Origin: an uncultured beta proteobacterium
Lineage (GTDB): Bacteria > Pseudomonadota > Gammaproteobacteria > Burkholderiales > Burkholderiaceae_C
Assembly (NCBI GenBank): GCA_903876735.1
Contig: CAIRAW010000076.1
Location: 1 to 37,618 of the forward strand
Direction: 5' to 3'
Length of the DNA stretch: 37,618 nt
Below, piece after piece: positions 37,438-37,618 of this stretch. Positions within the stretch are counted from its first letter, which is position 1, and every line of letters starts with the position of its first letter. The notes beneath the pieces were generated by a model. That model was not told the origin of the DNA, did no database searches, and worked only from the letters and a program-made list of their open reading frames with translations. The translations under genes were made by a program, and so were the position numbers.

Positions 37438-37618
37438 TTGTGGTCTCCAGAGTAGTCACGCACGCCGGGTGGCGACTTCTTGATAAAGAAGTCCAGATAG
37501 TCAAGACGCGGCGCGCTCTGGCCCTGGTAATAAGCCATGCTGTGGCGCAGGAAGGTCTGGTCGTCGCGCTCCACGTAGTCGAGCCGCTGGTGCGCGCCAC
37601 GGGACTCCTTGCGGGCCA
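37434..37618 (-). CDS. frdA: Fumarate reductase flavoprotein subunit FrdA, C-terminal 60 residues (partial)
   Basis: Only the 3' end lies in the window. The reading frame gives ARKESRGAHQRLDYVERDDQ and continues to RLDYLDFFIKKSPPGVRDY before a TGA at 37434-37436. ARKESRGAHQR followed by ERDD, FLRH and a short tail is the typical FrdA/SdhA C-terminus and matches E. coli FrdA (RKESRGAHQRLD). The complete subunit holds covalent FAD and reduces fumarate. Its 4-nt overlap with frdB confirms the order frdA-B-C-D, and the promoter of the operon lies beyond the window. Confidence 0.95.
   Translation of the reverse strand, partial: ARKESRGAHQRLDYVERDDQTFLRHSMAYYQGQSAPRLDYLDFFIKKSPPGVRDYSGDHK

Noticed and set aside
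36296..37618. Reading the right-end operon as succinate dehydrogenase (sdhCDAB)
   Set aside because: The order in the direction of transcription is A-B-C-D, not C-D-A-B, and the anchors match FrdC and FrdD of E. coli at their N-termini rather than SdhC and SdhD.

Overview
The window is a GC-rich chromosomal segment from a betaproteobacterium, most likely family Comamonadaceae and close to Rhodoferax. The evidence is the protein sequences of the division and murein genes, a DksA of the reduced-cysteine type, a Comamonadaceae-style palindromic repeat beside rnpB, an orphan Bug/TctC binding protein, and a fumarate reductase operon followed by the rhodoquinone gene rquA. I see no prophage, insertion sequence, CRISPR array, tRNA or rRNA. 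Nearly all of the window is core genome.

Layout. 1-188 is the 3' end of the RNase P RNA gene, followed by palindromes and a terminator. 275-4925 is on the minus strand: an independent propeller lipoprotein, then a three-gene run of a NUDIX/metallo-beta-lactamase fusion, mtfA and a degenerate pseudouridine synthase homologue. 5058-8626 is on the plus strand: a tricarboxylate-type binding protein, then dapF, a DUF484 gene and xerC. 8701-11457 holds a small unknown gene, an imperfect palindromic element, an RlmI-type methyltransferase and a CobW-family metal-chaperone GTPase. 11687-16519 holds dksA with a very long lysine-rich tail, a STAS-domain protein, and hslVU.

16730-34967 is a complete dcw (division and cell wall) cluster in canonical order: mraZ, rsmH, ftsL, ftsI, murE, murF, mraY, murD, ftsW, murG, murC, ddl, ftsQ, ftsA, ftsZ, lpxC. 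Four AGTG repeats spaced exactly 10 bp apart lie in front of mraZ and form a convincing MraZ operator. From rsmH to ftsQ every junction overlaps or is separated by 2 nt, so translation is probably coupled. The cluster builds the lipid II precursor, exports and polymerises it at the septum, and ends with lpxC, which commits precursor to lipid A.

The right end, on the minus strand, is the most biologically distinctive part: the tail of frdA, then frdB, frdC, frdD and rquA. FrdABCD is quinol:fumarate reductase, and RquA converts ubiquinone to rhodoquinone, the low-potential quinone suited to fumarate reduction. A strong intrinsic terminator with a UUCG tetraloop sits between frdD and rquA and ends directly at the rquA ribosome-binding site, which suggests conditional read-through or attenuation of rquA. 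I do not see a wholly new multi-gene system. The best leads are the frd-rquA leader, the tailed low-cysteine DksA, the pseudo-enzyme related to RsuA/RluB, the two-STAS protein, and the closed-propeller lipoprotein.
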